64,000 nucleotides of DNA, from contig NW_024037055.1 in NCBI RefSeq assembly GCF_015706575.1, positions 11,818,262-11,882,261 on the forward strand, given 5' to 3'. The notes beneath the pieces are model-generated. The model was not told the origin of the DNA, did not search any database, and saw only the letters and a program-made list of their open reading frames with translations. How positions within the stretch are numbered: position 1 is the stretch's first letter; each line of letters starts with the position of its first letter. The DNA is from Patiria miniata (Eukaryota; Echinodermata; Asteroidea; Valvatida; Asterinidae). Positions 1 through 10,915 of this stretch are shown here, piece after piece. Made by a program: the position numbers and the translations under genes.

Positions 1-542
1 TATGCGTGAGATAATGAGTGTGCCGGCGTGAGAGCGTGTGAATTGACTCTGAGGTGTGTGACTCACGCCAAATGCGTGAGGCTTGGTAGGTCTGCATCTT
101 TCTTACAACCCAAATCGCTCGGATATTATGTTAAATAGTCGTTTTGCTTATGTCAGTGAAAACAAATTGTTGTATATAGCTGTATTAACGCATCTCACAC
201 AAAATATCCAGTGAGTTCCGCAATTTCTCAACATATTTTCAATTTAATTATACATGGGTATAATGTAACTACTGCAAATTGAAATTCCAATGGCAATTCT
301 AGTAGGCCTACGGATGGTTATTTTACAGGCATATCGCCTAAGCAATGGACCTAGATATTTTGTTTATGGTATAAACGAAAGGCATCTTTCAGACCAGTTC
401 CCATAACAACCATCCCATCTAACAAAGATCACGTCTATAAAGTTTCCTTTTAATTGTGAACTTGACTACAGAATTCCATGGCGTTGGTTCCTCCGATTAG
501 GGCTATCGGGGGTACTTATTAGAACTCAACGGGTAAATATAT
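1..542. other. No gene seen; CGTGAG-rich start
   Basis: I see no gene here. The first 90 bases carry several copies of the word GCGTGAG or its complement CTCACGC, which looks like a decayed simple or foldback repeat. The rest is AT-rich unique-looking DNA. It may be the first intron of the membrane-protein exon that ends at 564, because that gene would continue leftward on the minus strand. Confidence 0.4.
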
Positions 543-563
543 TCAGGTGTTCAGGCTACTCAC

Positions 564-845
564 GTGATTGATACTAATTGGGTCACTTGAGTTGCCCTCC
601 ATCATACCGGACTGGCGCAAACTGACGGTGCTGAGCTGAACTAGTTCCTTTTGAAGGTGTAGCACCTGAACCACAAGCCAAATGATTGTTGCAAACGAGA
701 CTATGTGCAGGACCAGCTGAATCAGGTGCCATGCTCCAGGATGATTTTTGGATGCAACGTCTAAATTGTCATCTTGGGTCTCTGCTGTCTTCTCACTGAC
801 TGGCTTAACGAGGCACGCTTCGATATTGCTGTAGGATAATGCCAT
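564..845 (-). CDS. Candidate first exon of a single-pass membrane protein (partial)
   Basis: I do not recognise the family. Read from the ATG at 845 (A at position -3 and G at +4, a good start context) there are 94 codons. They give a polar tail of about 38 residues, one hydrophobic segment at about residues 39-62 (from WHLIQLVLHIV to WLVVQVL), a short stalk and an N-glycosylation motif NSS. The frame then runs into a clean donor, CAC|gtgagt, in phase 0. The longer open frame up to 911 starts at GTG, so I use the internal ATG. The topology (short tail, membrane anchor, phase-0 donor) resembles exon 1 of the EDA-like ligand on the same strand, so a second TNF-type ligand is possible. The rest of the gene would lie left of the window. 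Confidence 0.4.
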
Positions 846-911
846 GTTTCTGTGAAATGCGTTTGCTGAACGAAGATTGCTGAATGAAATGCTAGAAGGT
901 CCTTCATGCAC

Positions 912-3900
912 AGTTTAAATACTTTTTAGGGCGCCAGATTTTTATTAATTTCACTTAAGGTATAAAAATAGATGTTAGAATACAAGGAAATCTCACGGAT
1001 TGGCGTTAGGAGTTCCTTTGGATGAAGCAATTTTCAATAAGCAAAGGAAAGCAAGCCAGTGTCGAACGCAAGACACACAGACGGGAAAGTACCGAAATGT
1101 AGTCGCGCCGGTAGTTAGGCAATCGATACTATGAGTGAAGCTCGCCTGAACTACGCAGGCCAACCCTGGCCAACACACCAACATTGATGAGAAATATAGC
1201 AGAAGTAAATGGCCCCGAACGATGAGTAAAAACCAAACCAACACAATATAAATCAAGGGATCTAAAAATTGATTCTTGGTACCAGCAAAGCACAGCCTGA
1301 AATTCAGCTGAAATATGTACTGAAACCTGCCAGTTATTTTAAAAAGGTATTTAGTGTGCACACAAATTGTTTAATCAGATCATTGAATCTGAAAATTTCT
1401 TAGAATGAAATTTCGAACAAAAGTCATAGTGTGAAACTGTTAATTAAACAAGCATGTTCATGTGAATGTAAGGAACTATTTCAATATTGTTCGTTCTCCG
1501 CTTCTAATTGGACTCCTAGGTTTACCAAAGTAGGATTCACATTTTCCTTGGATTGACAGAGTGCATGATGATGGGAGCGGGGCAACACTTGGGGACAACT
1601 TCAAGTATGGGTCAAGAGGATCAACTCGTGTAGGCCTAGGACCTACCTTATTTAAAATGCATTTCAAAAAGTGTCATGATGAAATAGATGACACCTTCAT
1701 TGTCTTGATTAAATAATATTAAAAAAGCCTCATTTTAATCATAAGAATATTTCAAACATTTCGTAAAATCTCATTTATTGGCATTTCAGATACTTCTGAT
1801 ATACCCATGCGAAAAAGTACGCATGTATTGCATTATTGTAATGTAAATAAACTACGATGTATTTCCATATTATGCAGTATATTTATAACCATTCTCTTTC
1901 ATTTTCATGACTATGTTTATCAAGGAAATAGAGAAGCTGCATGATGTACAGGATGTTGCGGTCTCTCGGTTTCTAAGATGGCTAATGACGGTGCCATCAA
2001 TTAATTTGAACACAAATGGCAGTGAGAAATAATTTGATATTAATATAATTTATTGATTTTTGTGTATAATTATCAAGTTACGAAAAGATCATATCAATGA
2101 AAACCGAAAACACTGACTGACAGAATTCAGTTCGTAAACTGTAAGGTTTCAACGGAAGAAACACAGAAACCGTCTTGGCGTGGCCTACATAGTAAATATC
2201 CGGAGGATGGTTATTGCTTAATAACCAATACAATATTCCATTGTCCTGTATAGCTGTTCATGGTGCCAGCACACGTATGTAGCAATTTGGGAAGAAGCAA
2301 TGATAACTATTTAATTTATCTAAATAACGGTAGCTTTTTGTCGCCTATACACTCGAGCTAAAAATCTGCGTTCAAAAAAGAACAGAGGCCAAATCGCAAA
2401 ACTCAAAAGTAAATACACCAGTTAAAAGATCCAGCTGGTATTTGTGCAAGGAAACCAACTCCCGAATGCGATACACACATTTCAAAACCTGACTTTGACG
2501 ATTTTGGCTTTTACGCATACAAATATTGTTTATGATAAGCAGTGTGAATATTTTGCTGTGACGCCAATACACCTTAGGACTAAATATTACAAATCAGATC
2601 TGATAATTGGGCAAGACTAAACAAACACCAAGTAGGATATACAATAGGCTCTTTGCATAATAAGGAAGTAAACGCGTATGGCTGTTTCCGTCAGATTATG
2701 TAATAACGTGTCATGGTAACCAATGTTATTACTATATATGACAACAAAAGTGAATGTGAAATATGTTACATGTGGTTCTTCTGTGATCTTTGAACGACGT
2801 ACGAAAAAATATTTCCTCAAAGTTATTGTTTCACCGATAGATTAAACCATCGTTCAATTTGAATGTGTTGCAATATAACGACCTCCATACTATGATGACA
2901 GACGTTCTACACGAGGCCAGTGTTCTTCAAGCAGTGTAGTAATACCACGCAATCGTAGCGGATTAGTCTCGCTAGGCCTGCAGCTAGCAGACGATCGTAC
3001 GAGAAGGCAATAACTACTGTTGTAAATCACTGCACTGACAAATAGCCTTTACGTTGACTACATGCTCAATATTCTCAGAGTTGAGTAAATACACATCATT
3101 CCTGGGGAACAGAAATCAAAAGCGGTATCAAGGGGGAGCCCCTATTACACACAAAAAGCTTTCACAGGGACGGCCCCCTTTACGACTGGATGATTGTGCA
3201 CAATCGTGCAAACCGTTTGTTGCAATGGTCTGTGGCATAAATGGCATTCTCAAAATAGCAACAGACATGCTCAAAATAGCAACGGGTAAGGTCGTTTACA
3301 ATGATTATACTAGGTACGTGTCAATGTAGTCGAGATCCACCCAATTTATTTTGTACAGCCTATTGACGAAGGAGATTTCGTGAATGCGAATGTGAAATAT
3401 GTTACATGTGAAATATATTTGTTACAGAAGAATATATTTGATTTATTTACTAAATTAAAAGCAGCCAACAGGCAGAAAACATTCAAATTTGTCAAATTTT
3501 ATTTATTTTTTATTTAAAAAGTATTAGCCACATGCACATCAAACCATGAAAAAGGATAACTACATCTACATTGTAATTCAAAAAATACAAACTTTGACAT
3601 CATTAATCATTATCGTTATTACTAAAAATAGATAGATCGCCAAGATAGTGATGAGATTAAAACAACGATAGAAAAAAACGGGAAAGGTTAAGGGAGTGGG
3701 GAATGGAATGAAAATAAGGAAATAAAAAACAAAACCAAAAGGAAGGGGAAACAGTTGGGGGAGGGACACGAGGGGCAAGTACATTGACAAAAGCCTTCAA
3801 CTCGGAGAAACACAGGTTTATTACTTCTAGCCGTGGTTTATACGGCTCTATTTCAGAATTCACACTACCCTGTGTGGCCATTTACATTGACTCGGACAGC

Positions 3901-4850
3901 TTCATAGTATGATTTGCTAGTGTTCTGTTAGAACAATATTTTGTGCCCACTGTTGCATTGAAACACACGCAAACTTGAATTTTCTGCAAAAGTTGGGATT
4001 CTCAGCAGATTCTAGCAATAATTCTTCATGGTTTGGACCAATCACAAACAAGAAATTTAACCAATCAGGGGAATGATCGAAGCACTAACTATTCGCAACT
4101 TGGGACCAATCAGGGACGGTAGCTTTGGAACCCTGTACTGACTAGGAGGGAATGCACATTATTCTGTCACAGCTGTTTGAGCAAGCAGGACGATTCTATC
4201 TACCCCAGCACCTGCTGAGCGTGCAGGTTAACAGGATTCCAATACATTGGATCGGTATCAGCCACTCCCTATTATGTACCTTGAAATAATATACATGAAT
4301 ATCATGATGTCCCTTTTTTAAAGTTCGGCTTCGTTTCCACTTTGGCTTTGTCATTAAAAGCTTTTAATGTTCCGATCAGATTACAAAAAAAATCACTTGC
4401 TTCATATCATACAGTTCGATATTTCTGTAAGAAAACATTAAGTAATGTTGAGCTGGAATCTTCAAGTTAGTAATCCAATTAGCAGGCGAATCCGAGAGGA
4501 CGCCGAGTTTTGGAATACACCTAGGTAACCATCGTCAGATTCAAAATAAGCAAGTTCGCGCTCGTACGATCCGAGTGCACAGGGCCTACTTGATGCACAA
4601 AGTCGTCGTTGAATATCAATTTTTTTATGCAAGTAAGGAATATTAATTGTCAACCCATTTCTTAAATTTTTTAATAAGCATGGCAAGTAAATAAAAATAT
4701 TAAACCCGGAAATACCCGGGCGATATCCAAAATTCTCGACGAAAAACGGGAGGCATTTCTCCCGTTTTAGTCACGTGCCGTGGCGGTTACCTGACCTTAG
4801 ATTCATCAGCAATAGTCAGAAACTTTTGGTCTGGGAGTCAGACTAGTCTT
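912..4850. other. No gene recognised
   Basis: The open frames here are short and show no family motif, membrane layout or flanking splice pattern that I trust. The stretch is AT-rich with a few homopurine and homopyrimidine runs near 3.65-3.78 kb. It may be intergenic DNA between the two minus-strand membrane-protein genes. Confidence 0.35.
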
Positions 4851-4854
4851 GGCC

Positions 4855-4895
4855 GAGGCGTTGGATAGTCTATGCAATAGACTAGCCAACGCCTC
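4855..4895. repeat. 41-bp near-perfect hairpin
   Basis: The arms GAGGCGTTGG and CCAACGCCTC enclose a second stem, TAGTCTA with TAGACTA, around a 5-base loop. Only one mismatched position separates the two stems. It lies in DNA with no gene and could be the core of a small foldback element. Confidence 0.6.
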
Positions 4896-5287
4896 TATAA
4901 TATCTATGATATGCAAGCAGATTCGGCGATTAATTGTATAATTATGCAAAACAAGACTGCATCTTGACCTCAAGATATATTCTGACCATTCAGCGGGCGC
5001 CTTCTATCGGGTCTTCCGTAACCTGTTGCTATATTACAAAAACATGGCATAAAATTTACCAATCCACAGCTTAGTCCACATTTCTGATCGAAATGACGTC
5101 ACAGCCTCTCGGCGTGGGGTCGCATAAAATGTACATGCTATGATGTATCAGACGTCCAGTTGAGGCTTTGCCCACGTGAATGTCTGATCCTCCGACCATG
5201 CGTCGGCTAGCTTTTATCACCGATTCCCTCTTTTAAGGGGTGGGGTGACAAAATCGCAGAGCTGACATACCGTTTGCATGCTATTCG

Positions 5288-5379
5288 TCAGTTTGTCGGA
5301 TCATGGAGCTATTAAACACAGTGTTTAATAGCTCCATGGTCGGATCGTGCGCGCACGCGCGCGCAATCTGACAAACTGA
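5288..5379. repeat. Nested foldback element
   Basis: The outer arms TCAGTTTGTC and GACAAACTGA enclose a perfect 18-bp stem with a one-base loop at 5302-5338 (CATGGAGCTATTAAACAC paired with its complement). Between the inner stem and the right arm is an alternating purine-pyrimidine GCGCGCAC run of the kind that can adopt Z-DNA. I could not find a convincing target-site duplication. Confidence 0.6.
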
Positions 5380-6363
5380 CAAATAACATTCGTTGGTACT
5401 TTGAACGCATACCTTAGATTAGCTGGTTACCAGCGCAATTCCGTATTCTTAACTCTGTCATATCATGGATTTGACTGTCAGTAGCCGTGTCACGCACACA
5501 GCCCTGTTTAACCTCAGTTTCTCGTCCCGAGGTCAAGCACGCATGGCCCAAAAGCGTACGCGAGATTTTACGAGATTTATTCGAGACTACAGAAAAACAA
5601 AAAAAGTGCCTCGATACATGCACTGTTTGGCCAAGATGGCTAAATAAGTGAAAAGTTGAAATCGTGTGCTTTATTTTGATAACAAAAATAACTGCTTTTG
5701 ACAAATATAAAGTGTTGTTATGGCCTGTCAAACAAAATCATATTTTTTATCAACAAAATCGAGCGCAGATAGTTTAAAGGTGTACATTCGATTCTTAAAA
5801 CAGGCCGAAGCAAATGGCAAGGATTAGTAGATAGAGGAAAGTATACGCTTCATTTTCATGTGAAACACGTGCAGGAGACTTCTAATGTTTGGTCCAAATC
5901 GCCGGTTGAAAAATGAAGACTTTTGCGAGATTTAATGATTTGCAATCGCAATGTACACGTGTAAACCGTACGCTGACGTACGTTAGCCTGAAAACATTGT
6001 GAACAGTACGCGCTATTCGCGCAATGAAAGACATGAATATTATGCATCCGTTCAAGACCGCAGTAAGAAAATGCGCGCAAATGCTATCCAAAAACGTTCT
6101 AATAGTAATGTACACAATCTTATAGTAATGTACACAATCCATACCGGATGTGATTTCTTTTTCATTGCGGACCACTGCATGTGGACACATTTTGAGCGTC
6201 ACATAATCATGACCATTCGTGAATTTGAAACGGAGCCTGAGCAAGTGACGGGAATTGCAAATTTACAACACAGTTAAGTTTTACAGATTTTCCTACATAT
6301 TATTGCGCTTTTGAACGAAATCAAAGTATCTATAAATTGGAATAAAAGAGTAATGAATCAGTC
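5380..6363. other. No gene recognised
   Basis: The stretch is AT-rich with a few short open frames, none with recognisable content. A duplicated phrase AGTAATGTACACAATC occurs twice in a row near 6104-6140. Nothing else is supported. Confidence 0.3.
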
Positions 6364-6722
6364 TTAGGCCCAAAAAAAGTCTCCGGTTTCATATGCGCGC
6401 GCGTCGCCGTAGCCATGCGCGTCGGCATAATGAAAACGTTTTTTCAATGAAAGATGATGTCTCAAAACCGCCAAACTCACTGGTTTGACTGGAATCCTGC
6501 TACTTCACAATTTTAACGTGTTTTTAGATGGGGTTATGATCGAGAATGAGCTTTATGTGGCCTCTCTGGACTCCCATATATTTGCACTAAGTTTACTAGG
6601 GCACCATTTGCAGTCATCAGCCGACATTTGAAGGGAAAAAAACAGGTAAAAAAGAAAGCCGCGTCGCCGCACCACTTTTTGGGCAAGCTCCATACCAGAA
6701 ACCGGAGACTTTTTTGGTCTTA
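6364..6722. mobile_element. MITE with TTA duplication (PIF/Harbinger-like)
   Basis: The terminal inverted repeats begin GGCCCAAAAAAAGTCTCCGG on the left. The right copy is the complement of GACCAAAAAAGTCTCCGG. The element body is 6367-6719, about 353 bp. It is flanked on both sides by TTA (6364-6366 and 6720-6722), which fits the 3-bp TWA target duplication known for PIF/Harbinger elements. No transposase is present, so it is non-autonomous. Confidence 0.65.
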
Positions 6723-6764
6723 ACGGCCGTGTAAAACATTGCAGAGTCATGGCCGTGATGACTT

Positions 6765-6857
6765 GCAGGTCACAGGTCACGCAAAATCCATCCAATGAGA
6801 GCATGAATTCATCAGCGTATCCCAGCGTCCTGTTTGCAGGGCGAAGGTACGAGCGAA
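6765..6857. mobile_element. Truncated copy of the TTCGCTCG MITE family
   Basis: This is the right-hand half of the element found complete at 53528-53777 and 56726-56967. It contains the shared phrases CACAGGTCACGCAAA and CCAGCGTCCTGTTTGCAGGG and ends in TACGAGCGAA. The left half is missing. Confidence 0.55.
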
Positions 6858-7419
6858 GGTATTGTACGGTTGGAAATCTGGCCCGCGCCGCTTGGGTTGA
6901 CGTACGGACAGCTGCAATACTTGTGTCTAATCGCGAAATTACCAGACACTCGCGCGGGGGTTGTGGTAAGCACAGACAGTTTACTGCGTGTGCCTCCCGC
7001 GAATAGAAACCAAGACACCTTGGACAAGGCTATACGGCGATGACTCATGAATACCCGCGTGAACTAGTATTACATAATCATCTGTCTGTCTGTTGTGACG
7101 CCACAGTATTGTTTCCGGTAAGATCTCCGCCACATCAAGTAAAAAAATACCCGTATGCAATAATGTGGTTGTTTGGCACACGACAATACCGTTTCACAAC
7201 GATTATGATGACATATAACGCGCAGTGCAGACGGTATAGAAGGGAGGGAGGTTTGGGAAAAACCCCGATGACTCACGCGTGTATTGATGTGAATTGCATG
7301 CTTGCATCCCGAGTCTTGCCTACTACATGTATACTGCGTTCAATGAGAAGAGACGCATTTCTCTCAGGCCATCACCTCGAAGTTCGAACTCAGTCTATAG
7401 GTTTCCCAGTTATTATAAC
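6858..7419. other. No gene recognised
   Basis: The overlapping open frames on both strands are all short and without motifs. Two related phrases, GATGACTCATGAATAC and GATGACTCACGCGTGT, sit 230 bp apart and suggest an old repeat, but I cannot define its limits. Confidence 0.3.
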
Positions 7420-7590
7420 ACTTATATCACACAAATTCCCCAGAACGATACTTAAATAGCCACTAATATATAGATTTCATTTAAGGTACAGTATAATTCA
7501 AATGTGTAGCATTCTAATTTGTCCAGAATTTGGTAAATTCGTCTCGTGTGGCGTTCGGCGTTAAAAAGCAAATTTGTCTTTTGTCATTCA
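7420..7590. repeat. Half copy of the GCAAATTCG foldback family
   Basis: It matches the right half of the complete foldback at 8100-8762: the same order of ATCACAC..ATTCCC, TTCATTTAAGG, GTATAATTCAA, AATTCGTCTCGTGTGGC and AAAAAGCAAATTTGT, with the inner arm deleted. It is a decayed relative. Confidence 0.45.
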
Positions 7591-8099
7591 TGTTAATGCT
7601 GCTGTCATTACATTTCGTTCCGCTATAATCTAAAATGATAGGGTTAGAAAAATATTTCCGATCCTATTTTCAAGGAATAAGCGTATTTATGAAATTTGTA
7701 AATTTTCAAGGCGCTGCTGTTGTGTAGTTGACCCAAGGTTTCATCCAGTTTCTTGATATAATTTGAACGTATTCTCCCTCATCTTGGTAATGTATTGCTT
7801 CTGTTCAGTGACGAAAGTTAGTTTGATGATGCCACGAGTATGGCGCTTCAACCCGAGAGTGTCATTGCCAGTATTAACATGTAGTCAAAATATTCTCCTT
7901 CGGAGATGTCTATGATACGGTCACTGCATGTCCGCGTTTGCTATTCTATCAGCCTTTCAGAACTATAACATTGTCACTTTGTCAGCTATATCTCCGCATC
8001 AATAGAGTCTCAGAAAAAAGTAAAAGACAATGTAGAAATATCTAGAACTCTGAATGTAACTCTCTAGTCTGAATTCAAACAACCAAAGCGTTAAAATGA

Positions 8100-8762
8100 A
8101 CGAAAAAAACCCCCCGAATTTGCTGTTTCAATTCTACGCCGATCGCCACATTGAGACGAATTTACCGAATTTAGAACGAATTAGAATGGTACCAATTTGA
8201 ATTATAGTGCACCTTAAATGGCAGCTATTGGTTGCTTTTTGAAATTGAAATTGAGAATTGAGCTCGACGATGTTCGGGGACGAAATGAAAGGATTTGTTA
8301 TAGGGAATGTGTGGGATGCAAGTGTTAAAAGAACTGGGAAAACCTATAATAGCTCGATAGATTGTCTGATAGAAACAGAGATATCACAAATGTCGACTTT
8401 GCACGCGCATAAATGCAGAAATCTATCAGAAGAATTACATAACTTTCTTTAAAAAGAAAACCGAGACAAAACGAATTTCCGTTTGAAGAGTGCGTCATAA
8501 GTTATCTAGAGAAATTAAATTTACAATATAGGTTTTACCGGTTATAGGCCTACATCACACGAATTCCCTATATCGATACTTTAATTTCGTCCCCGAACAT
8601 CGCCAAGCTCAATTCTCAATTTGAATGTCAGAAAGCCACGATATATTTCATTCAGGGTTCGATATAATTCAATTTATTTAGCATACCGATTCGTCCTAAA
8701 TTTGTGAAATTCGTCTCGTGTAGCAATCGGTGTTCAATTGAAAAAGCAAATTCGTTTTTGTC
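8100..8762. mobile_element. Foldback element with arms of about 190 bp
   Basis: The left arm (about 8100-8290) and right arm (about 8580-8762) are inverted copies. They share the terminal phrase CGAATTTGC followed by TTTCAATT, then AGACGAATTT, and on the inner side GCGATGTTCGGGGACGAAAT in complementary form. The 290-bp centre has no recognisable coding content. Related half copies occur at 7420-7590 and 10748-10915, so this is a multi-copy family in the window. Confidence 0.6.
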
Positions 8763-9153
8763 GTTAACTTTAACGTTTTGGTCATTTAAATTCTGATCGT
8801 GCATTCTTTTCAGTTTCTAGCCCATGCATGGAAGCTATTTCTGAGTTGTCTTGTCACTCGTTGTTAAGAATCGGTCTGGAAAAAAGATGGCTGCCAATGG
8901 AGGGCTTCAAAGAGGCCGATACAATAAGGTTTTAAACGCGGTCAGAGGTCGCATCATAGATGCCTTCGAAGGAGAAAAACTCGACCGACTGTTGCTGAAA
9001 CTCTCGGCGTGAAGCGCAGAACAGAAGAAATGTTCTACCAAGAGGAGGGAGAAAACGTTCAAAAACGGATCAAGGAATGAATGATGGTCTTCAACATTAC
9101 TAGATGAAATGGCCACGTATAGTCAAGAGTACACTAGCTTGGACTATAGACGG

Positions 9154-9366
9154 CATGCTGACAGTGGCGTAGCCAGGAATTTTTCAGTGGGGGGGGGGGG
9201 GGGGGGGGCGCTGGGGGGGGCTGGAACATTTCATGGGGGGCGTCATGTAGATCAATGATAATTTTTTTCGAAACTCAAAATCTCAGGGGGGGGGGGCGAC
9301 AAGGTTTCATGGGGGGGGGTTGCCCCCCCCCCCACGCCCTCCCTTGGCTACGCCACTGCATGCTGA
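9154..9366. mobile_element. hAT-type MITE with perfect 8-bp duplication
   Basis: The element at 9162-9358 (197 bp) starts CAGTGGCGTAGCCAGG and ends in the complement, GGCTACGCCACTG. It is flanked on both sides by CATGCTGA (9154-9161 and 9359-9366). The 8-bp duplication and CAGTG terminus are hAT hallmarks. The interior is mostly long G runs and C runs. It interrupts the Tc1-like transposase pseudogene and is therefore younger than that copy. Confidence 0.8.
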
Positions 9367-9745
9367 TCACACACAAGCTAGCTCAGGATGTACCTCAAGC
9401 CCGCAATGCTGACTGACAGAGTGCTCCTACAGCGGCAATAATATGCCAACTAGTTCTTAAGACATGGCGTCGTTGGTCACTGCATCATTATCGATGAATG
9501 TGGATATAACATTTGGACGCGACGTAGAGAGCAGTTAGAGGAAAACCCGTTCGCACAGTGGTGAACAATCAACGTGGAAACAACTATAATGTTGAATTTG
9601 CCATATCTCCAGGAGTTGGACCTGCACACCATAACACGTGCGCCATTTGAACACTTTCTGCAGGAAACAGCTGAAGCCTGCATGGAAATGTTTCCTCAAG
9701 AAGAGAACTTGTACGACAAGGCCTCATGTTCGGTGGTGAACTGAA

Positions 9746-10128
9746 CAGGAGCGGATCCGGCGGGGGGGGGGGGAGGGTTAAAAATAAACCCAGCGGTCCA
9801 AAAAATGTTTTCCTTGAAATTCATCAAAAATAATGCGACCCCCCCCCCGCTCTGACACCCCAACAAAATTATACTGGTATAATGTCTGCCTGTTCAAAAT
9901 ACGGACAGAGGCAGCTTAGATAGGGGGTATTTGTACACCATTCTGTAATCTAGTGTTACTAATTGTCGAATTTGAACAGCGCCCCTTACTGAAATATGGT
10001 ACGAGCCCCCCCCCCCCCAGTTTTTGATTTTACGGAGGGCAAGTGTACGGACAAAAAAACTGTCTACATTTCAGAATTTTTTTTGCTGATGAACCCCACC
10101 CTGCAAAAAATTCCTGGATCCGCCCCTG
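9746..10128. mobile_element. Second hAT-like MITE in the transposase relic
   Basis: The termini are CAGGAGCGGATCCGG on the left and CCTGGATCCGCCCCTG on the right, imperfect inverted copies. Next to them come G-rich and C-rich runs, as in the 9162 element. I found no matching 8-bp flanks, so the duplication has decayed or the boundaries are off by a few bases. It splits the transposase pseudogene between its DDE region and its C-terminus. Confidence 0.55.
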
Positions 10129-10747
10129 CTATACCACCAGGGAATGCATACTCCTTCTTTAATGCTGGTATAAAAACACTCATAGGACTTCCCAAATGGC
10201 AAGTAAGGATATCTGACCACAGGCCTGCTGCAAGAGAAGGCTTGATCATGACACCCGACAGGTGCCAGAGATGTATACAACCACTCCCAGACATACCTTA
10301 CAAGATGCATAGCCAGAGAGGAGACTGAAGCTATCGTTTAATGCCACGTTTCTAAGTTTCGTGTTTTAATACGAATACTGATAAAAAAGAACATTAAATT
10401 TTCCTTTGTCCCTATATCATTATATAATGAATAAAACCACAAAAGTTGGGTTTGTATATCAAAGAGCAACATTACAAAGGTGTTTGATCTTAATGCTTAA
10501 TTTTCATAAGTAAAGAGAATATTGTGAAAGGTCCATTGCGGATTCTAATGTTAACTGTGAAACACAGAAAAGAAGATTCAAAACTTACAGCTAACTACTT
10601 TTATTTATACATACCAGGAAATATATGTTGAAAGTATAACTTATGCGCACAGGTCCAAAGTTTGGGCACATTTTCTAATCTTATAACGTTTTAAGCCAAC
10701 AGAAACGAAATACATTGTAATGACAACAACATTAAAACAAATGACAA

Positions 10748-10915
10748 AAAAACCCCCGAATTTGCTTTTTCAATTTAACGCCGATTGCTACACCAGACTC
10801 ATTTTTCACACATTTAGGACGAATAGGTATGCTAAATATTTGAATTATATCAAACCTTAAATGAAATCTAGTGGTAGCTTTTTGAAATTCAAATTACGTT
10901 AACGTAATCAATTGG
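10748..10915. repeat. Left-arm copy of the GCAAATTCG foldback family
   Basis: It carries CCCCCGAATTTGCTTTTTCA, then CGCCGATTGCTACACC, TTTAGGACGAATAGGTATGC and CTTAAATGAAAT in the order of the left arm of the 8100-8762 foldback. The right arm is absent nearby, so this is a single-arm remnant. Confidence 0.45.

Larger units (their letters stand above)
8887..10341 (+). pseudogene. Tc1-like DDE transposase pseudogene
   Basis: This is a degenerate cut-and-paste transposase. The start (ATG 8887) is followed by an N-terminal helix-turn-helix-like block (GRIIDAFEGEK, then ETLGVKRRT after a frameshift). Near 9475-9600 is the family phrase HCIIIDECGYNIWTRR, where the D is a candidate catalytic acid, followed after another shift by NNQRGNNYNVEFAISPG. 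Near 10210-10341 the end of the protein is readable (AAREGLIMTPDRCQR, then TRCIAREETEAIV and a stop). Several frameshifts and two inserted elements (9162-9358 and 9746-10128) make it non-functional. The exact subfamily is uncertain. Confidence 0.7.

Noticed and set aside
993..1361. Hydrophobic minus-strand frame of 122 codons
   Set aside because: It looks membrane-like only through T-rich composition. The frame has no splice context and no similarity that I recognise.
7040..7459. Open frame of 139 codons on the plus strand
   Set aside because: No domain, overlapping frames on both strands, and the end runs into a foldback fragment. Judged non-coding.
9720..10030. Long G or C homopolymer runs as regulatory quadruplexes
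   Set aside because: They belong to MITE interiors, occur at several other element sites, and may be length artefacts of sequencing.
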